From positions 21,669,299 to 21,733,298 of the forward strand of contig CM076651.1 in assembly GCA_038496675.1 (NCBI GenBank): DNA of 64,000 nucleotides. The letters are read 5' to 3'. This DNA is from Rachycentron canadum (taxonomy: Eukaryota > Chordata > Actinopteri > Carangiformes > Rachycentridae). The notes under the pieces are model-generated. The model made no database searches, had not been told where the DNA came from, and saw nothing but the letters and a program-made list of their open reading frames with translations. Both the position numbers and the translations under genes were made by a program. Of this stretch, positions 62,601 through 64,000 are shown piece by piece (within the stretch, counting starts at the first letter, position 1; the number at the start of each line of letters is the position of its first letter).

Positions 62601-62984
62601 TTCCTTTGTTTGTACCTGTAGAGTCTTTCCTCTGCAGGAATGATACTTTGCGGATCATGGCCAATCTTGTCTTTTCTAAACCATCCTTTGTACCATTTCT
62701 CGCTGCTTTCATAAACTGCTGCACCTGGAAAACATTGCATATGTTTATTTTACTTTTTTACAAACTAAAACAAGTCTTTGTCTCACATCACTGTGTTGAG
62801 TGATGCTGATCCTAGTTTGTCTACTGAGATCACTTAGGTTCTGCTCAAAGAGTTCTTCCTCCTTTAGACTTTCAACCTACCTTGGTGTCACAGCTTTGTC
62901 TGATGTGAGCAACATGAGGTGTACTGAGACGCATTGCCAGCTCCCTCCTGGTGAGAGCACAGCGTTCCTTCAACCTCAGCACAT
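41638..62984 (-). CDS. arhgef10l: Rho guanine nucleotide exchange factor 10-like, 5' partial, internal exons missing
   Basis: A GEF for RhoA-type GTPases. Exons in transcript order: 62984-62881, 62724-62616, 62054-61951, 60085-60008, 59725-59546, 57957-57841, 57250-57158, then 53733-53618, 52611-52484, 52373-52273, 51979-51858, 50892-50806, 47880-47669, 47378-47221, 47062-46920, 44315-44144, 43834-43718, 42233-41638 (stop). Recognisable parts are GTKDGLEKTR; the DH domain start (SSIVQSESSYLDSLKRIL, HSMFQIALASRVAEWD, KPIQRFPQFILLLQ); LHGTYQ/NLNTTVSQDWCLAL; and the C-terminal beta-propeller-like region (GVWMAFSPGSSLHLFHTETL, QGLLWVGTSQGI, SIYEVSEDPDVWV). LNAHCGPV and the C-terminal LLVWQLPL favour ARHGEF10L over ARHGEF10. 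Phases agree at every junction except 57158 to 53733, where about 150-180 residues (last DH helix and PH-like domain) are absent. The intron 44143-43835 uses a GC donor. Upstream exons lie beyond the window. Confidence 0.93.
42484..42740. mobile_element. Inverted-repeat element A
   Basis: Starts GGTTATGTACATAACT and ends with its near-reverse-complement TTATGTACATAACT. The inverted repeats extend about 50 bp (42484-42534 against 42690-42740, roughly four fifths matching) and include TTCTTTGAGTAAT and GAGATGTCTCAC. About 155 bp lie between. No coding capacity. It sits in the last arhgef10l intron, next to element B of the same family. Confidence 0.75.
42745..43699. mobile_element. Inverted-repeat element B, longer relative of A
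   Basis: The ends (42745-42790 and, inverted, 43655-43699) share TTCTTTTTCATAATATTC and TTTGATGTC. Just inside the right end, read reversed, GAGTAAGCCTCACT and AAAAGCACTTAT match the inside of element A's left end (42540-42575), so A and B are one family. The interior has overlapping open frames (42828-43260 minus) with no domain I recognise. Confidence 0.7.
44316..46539 (-). other. arhgef10l intron, one possible dispersed repeat
   Basis: No exon was found. The part at 45080-45420 (CTCGTCCTAGGGTTTTGATC, GGACGAAACTTGGTGCAGAC, ATGTAGGGTCATAACTCC) reads like a repeat common in fish genomes, class unknown. The rest is AT-rich and unexplained. Confidence 0.35.
46540..46763 (+). mobile_element. 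LINE 3' UTR fragment
   Basis: Typical 3' end of a teleost LINE: GAAGTTTTTTCCTGCCACTG, AACTGCCTTGAGATAACTTC, then ATTGTAAAAATAAAAACTGA and a short tandem tail of TTGA/TTGAC units. It is truncated at the 5' side, antisense to arhgef10l, and belongs to a different subfamily from 24664-25050. Confidence 0.7.
47908..48321 (+). repeat. 5' LTR of the gypsy element
   Basis: Starts TGTTATGGGTTG and ends AATAATAACA. Its last 70 bp (AACAGTTTGAACTGTT onward) align with the 3' LTR remnant at 50581-50646. Directly after it comes GAACGAACTGGCC and then the gag ATG at 48338, as in other fish gypsy elements. Confidence 0.85.
48338..50610 (+). pseudogene. Gypsy gag-pol remnants
   Basis: 48338-48628 opens MDPADPTAEPS (gag start) and ends in a protease-side LILSGNHREEI. 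Around 48820-48920 is EYHDLSEVFSKDRALSLPPHRP at the RT start. At 49330-49680 is RNase H (HPRAFFSCRISPTERN, VVWTDHKNLAYIQSAKRLNY). Near 49860-49930 is the damaged integrase zinc module; at 50040-50130 is the start of the integrase core (FPPSKGN). At 50395-50600 is the integrase C-terminus (KLAPRFVGPFSIEK, NPTFHVSQLKP). The RT catalytic YVDD and most of the integrase DDE core are deleted and stops are frequent. Confidence 0.82.
50581..50646 (+). repeat. Truncated 3' LTR of the gypsy element
   Basis: Only the last 66 bp of the LTR remain, fused directly to integrase C-terminal sequence, so a deletion removed the end of pol and most of the LTR. Confidence 0.8.
51060..51300 (+). mobile_element. 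LINE reverse transcriptase C-terminal relic
   Basis: The translation at 51110-51145 gives EPVEVGY then a stop and GFAG, followed later by LQYKLGSD-like text. This resembles the VEVGCRGFAG block near the C-terminus of a teleost LINE family. Short and mutated, so tentative. Confidence 0.4.
53043..53132. mobile_element. Deletion derivative of a Tc1/mariner-type element
   Basis: The left part CTGATCAGCCACTATGACC and TAATATTAAGTAGATCCCCC match the 5' end of a common fish element. ATTCACTTCGCCTGTCAGTG matches its 3' end. The two are fused with only a few bases between, so the transposase has been lost. Confidence 0.55.
53734..54900 (-). other. arhgef10l intron, expected exons not found
   Basis: The exons for the PH-like domain would be expected between 53734 and 57157. 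I searched all minus-strand frames by eye and found none. The part at 53920-54200 ends with an AATAAA-like GTTTAATAAATC on the plus strand and may be an old retroelement end. Another part (54410-54460) is A-rich. Confidence 0.45.
54919..56157 (-). mobile_element. Tc1-like transposon with decayed transposase
   Basis: The right end at 56157 reads, reversed, CAGTGCTGCTTGAAAGTATG and is followed by TA. A second inner repeat (GGGGTTCACTTACTT) lies at about 55940. The minus strand encodes a Tc1 transposase in pieces: 55813-55541 (ASGTNLHASTIRRKLNSHDI), 55743-55477 (ILWTDESKIELFG, LPTVKHGGVNV) and 55350-54919 (QRDNDPKHSSK, WPSQSPDLNPTEMLWRDLKK). The DDE acidic residues are visible, but the frames are broken. 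The left inverted repeat is not found. Confidence 0.85.
56726..56856. repeat. 64-bp tandem duplication
   Basis: A unit beginning TTTGGTGTTTTA and containing GACCTGCATGATGTCTAAAC occurs twice (56726-56789 and 56790-56856) with a few differences. It is intronic in arhgef10l, on the side of the gap where exons are missing. Confidence 0.85.
58831..59085. repeat. Unclassified repeat, copy 2
   Basis: Partner of 25055-25315, in the same orientation, with shared blocks from TCTCCCACAATTCCCCACTT to CCAGGTTAGCA. This copy lies in the arhgef10l intron between exons 59725-59546 and 57957-57841. Short open frames through it are not credible genes. Confidence 0.65.
60395..60512. repeat. Degenerate minisatellite (GTAACAGAGTCACTGA-like)
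   Basis: Successive variants of CAGTCACTGAGTAACAGAGT fill this stretch. Similar AGAGTCACAG text recurs at 61305-61330. Confidence 0.75.
60609..60790 (-). other. Unassigned open frame with splice-like borders
   Basis: A 182-bp open stretch in the arhgef10l intron between exons 62054-61951 and 60085-60008. An AG precedes it (60791-60792) and GTGGTG follows it (60608-60603). It reads SLDIKPLDSASS to SLPYDLIQLN. The flanking arhgef10l exons already join in frame without it (GLSSQQ to VVRRLIL), and its 182-bp length would shift that frame, so it is not a simple constitutive exon. I do not recognise the product. Confidence 0.3.
60822..61260 (+). pseudogene. Possible hAT-like transposase fragment
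   Basis: Two plus-strand pieces, 60822-61034 and 61038-61274, read through a single stop. The second has VIIASDNDVSTKECEIVYV followed by DNGRPEN. This resembles the region around the first catalytic Asp (DG-STD...E.EIVYVR..D..G.P) of hAT-derived ZNF862/KIAA1586-type proteins. The match is weak and no terminal repeats were seen. Confidence 0.35.
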
Positions 62985-63919
62985 CTATAGGCAGCTGGCA
63001 GAACAACAGCAGAGAGCAGAGCAGATTAACACACCTGACAGTTCATGAAGTGCATGTGTTACTGCCTTCACTTGTACTAGAGTACACAGACTGACCAAAT
63101 AGCCACATCATGACTGAATGTTCAAGGAATATTTGGAGTCCCTTTTCCTGTGTAGTATAATGATATAAAGACAGGTCAGAAAGGCAGTACTGACCTTCTG
63201 GTGGGTGACAGTTTTCCATACTTCACATACCATCTGTACTCAAAGGGTAATCTCATTCAATAAACAGCTCTAGTTACTACAGTCACCCAGATCACTAATT
63301 TACTCACTGACTTTAAATGTATACCTTAGAGGACTAAACACCTACCTCATTTATCAGTGGATCTTTTCATACATAGACATCACATCTCCTTCAGAAACCT
63401 TATACAAGCATGCAGCTGATGAAATTCTGTCTCACTATTAACTTCAAAACACCTCCACTCTTGAAGCTTACTTACTTAAGTCATCTTCAAATTACTAACA
63501 CGAGCTGGAGGGGAAAGTCCAACAGCAGGAGTAGCACCCAGTGAAGCAGAAGACAGAAGTGCTGACAGAGCGAGAGATGGCCAAAAATAATCCACTTCCT
63601 TATTTTAATCACATCAGGTTTCGTTCATGTTGCACATTGACTCTGAATGAGCGCTGGTCATTCCTCAACAAGATCATTCAGTATTGGGCCAGTGTGGATT
63701 TTCAGTCCAGGTCAATAATCACAATGATCACACTGCAATCACAGTGGTGTTTGTTTTGTGCATCTTTGAATGAATAAATACTACAAAAAGTTCTGGACCT
63801 GCCCCCCACCAATCCTTATGAACAAATGGGTCATCTTTCAGTTTCATTTACTGTGTTGGTGCAGTCCCTGTGCTCCTGCATTTATTCAAGTGCTAAAAGT
63901 GAAATCACAAGAGACCAAT

Positions 63920-63970
<51 letters not shown>

Positions 63971-64000
63971 GGTGGATTGGGCTTGGGGCCTGACTGCTCT
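62985..64000 (-). other. arhgef10l intron with (TG)n microsatellite
   Basis: Upstream of the first recognised exon; no further exon seen before the window ends. A TG run occupies about 63921-63962. Open frames such as 63541-63777 have no domain. Confidence 0.5.

Overview
This is a vertebrate nuclear sequence, most likely from a percomorph-type teleost fish. It holds split genes with GT-AG introns whose products match known vertebrate proteins, and it is crowded with typical teleost transposons (L2-type LINE, sushi-like Ty3/gypsy, Tc1, tRNA-derived SINE, hAT-like MITE). I see no operons, CRISPR arrays, tRNA or rRNA genes.

Four host genes can be supported. (1) 930-9851, plus strand: the last six coding exons of a voltage-gated potassium channel beta subunit (kcnab2-like); its 5' part lies before the window. 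(2) 17569-22402, minus strand: dedd, a death-effector-domain protein, four coding exons. (3) 30239-37412, plus strand: tnnc1, cardiac/slow-skeletal troponin C, all six coding exons, 161 residues. (4) 41638-62984, minus strand: arhgef10l, a Rho guanine-nucleotide exchange factor, 18 recognised exons; its 5' end lies beyond the window. In this gene the exons for the end of the DH domain and the whole PH-like domain are not present where they should be.

The mobile DNA sits mostly in introns and intergenic DNA. The last kcnab2 intron carries a nearly complete L2-type LINE (ORF1 with an esterase-like domain, ORF2 endonuclease plus reverse transcriptase), a broken gypsy element and an assembly gap. 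The last dedd intron carries a Tc1 transposon with both inverted repeats. Intron 2 of tnnc1 holds a SINE followed by a long ATGG microsatellite. The arhgef10l introns hold a gypsy element with a complete 5' LTR starting 27 bp from a splice acceptor, an inverted-repeat transposon family, and a Tc1 in the very intron where exons are missing.

The genes do not form a pathway. The points most worth following are the Ile28-Gln29-Asp30 triplet in troponin C (the same triplet as the high-calcium-affinity trout protein), the missing DH/PH exons of arhgef10l, and the gypsy LTR abutting a splice acceptor. I found no convincing wholly new biological system; several repeats and one splice-flanked ORF remain unexplained.
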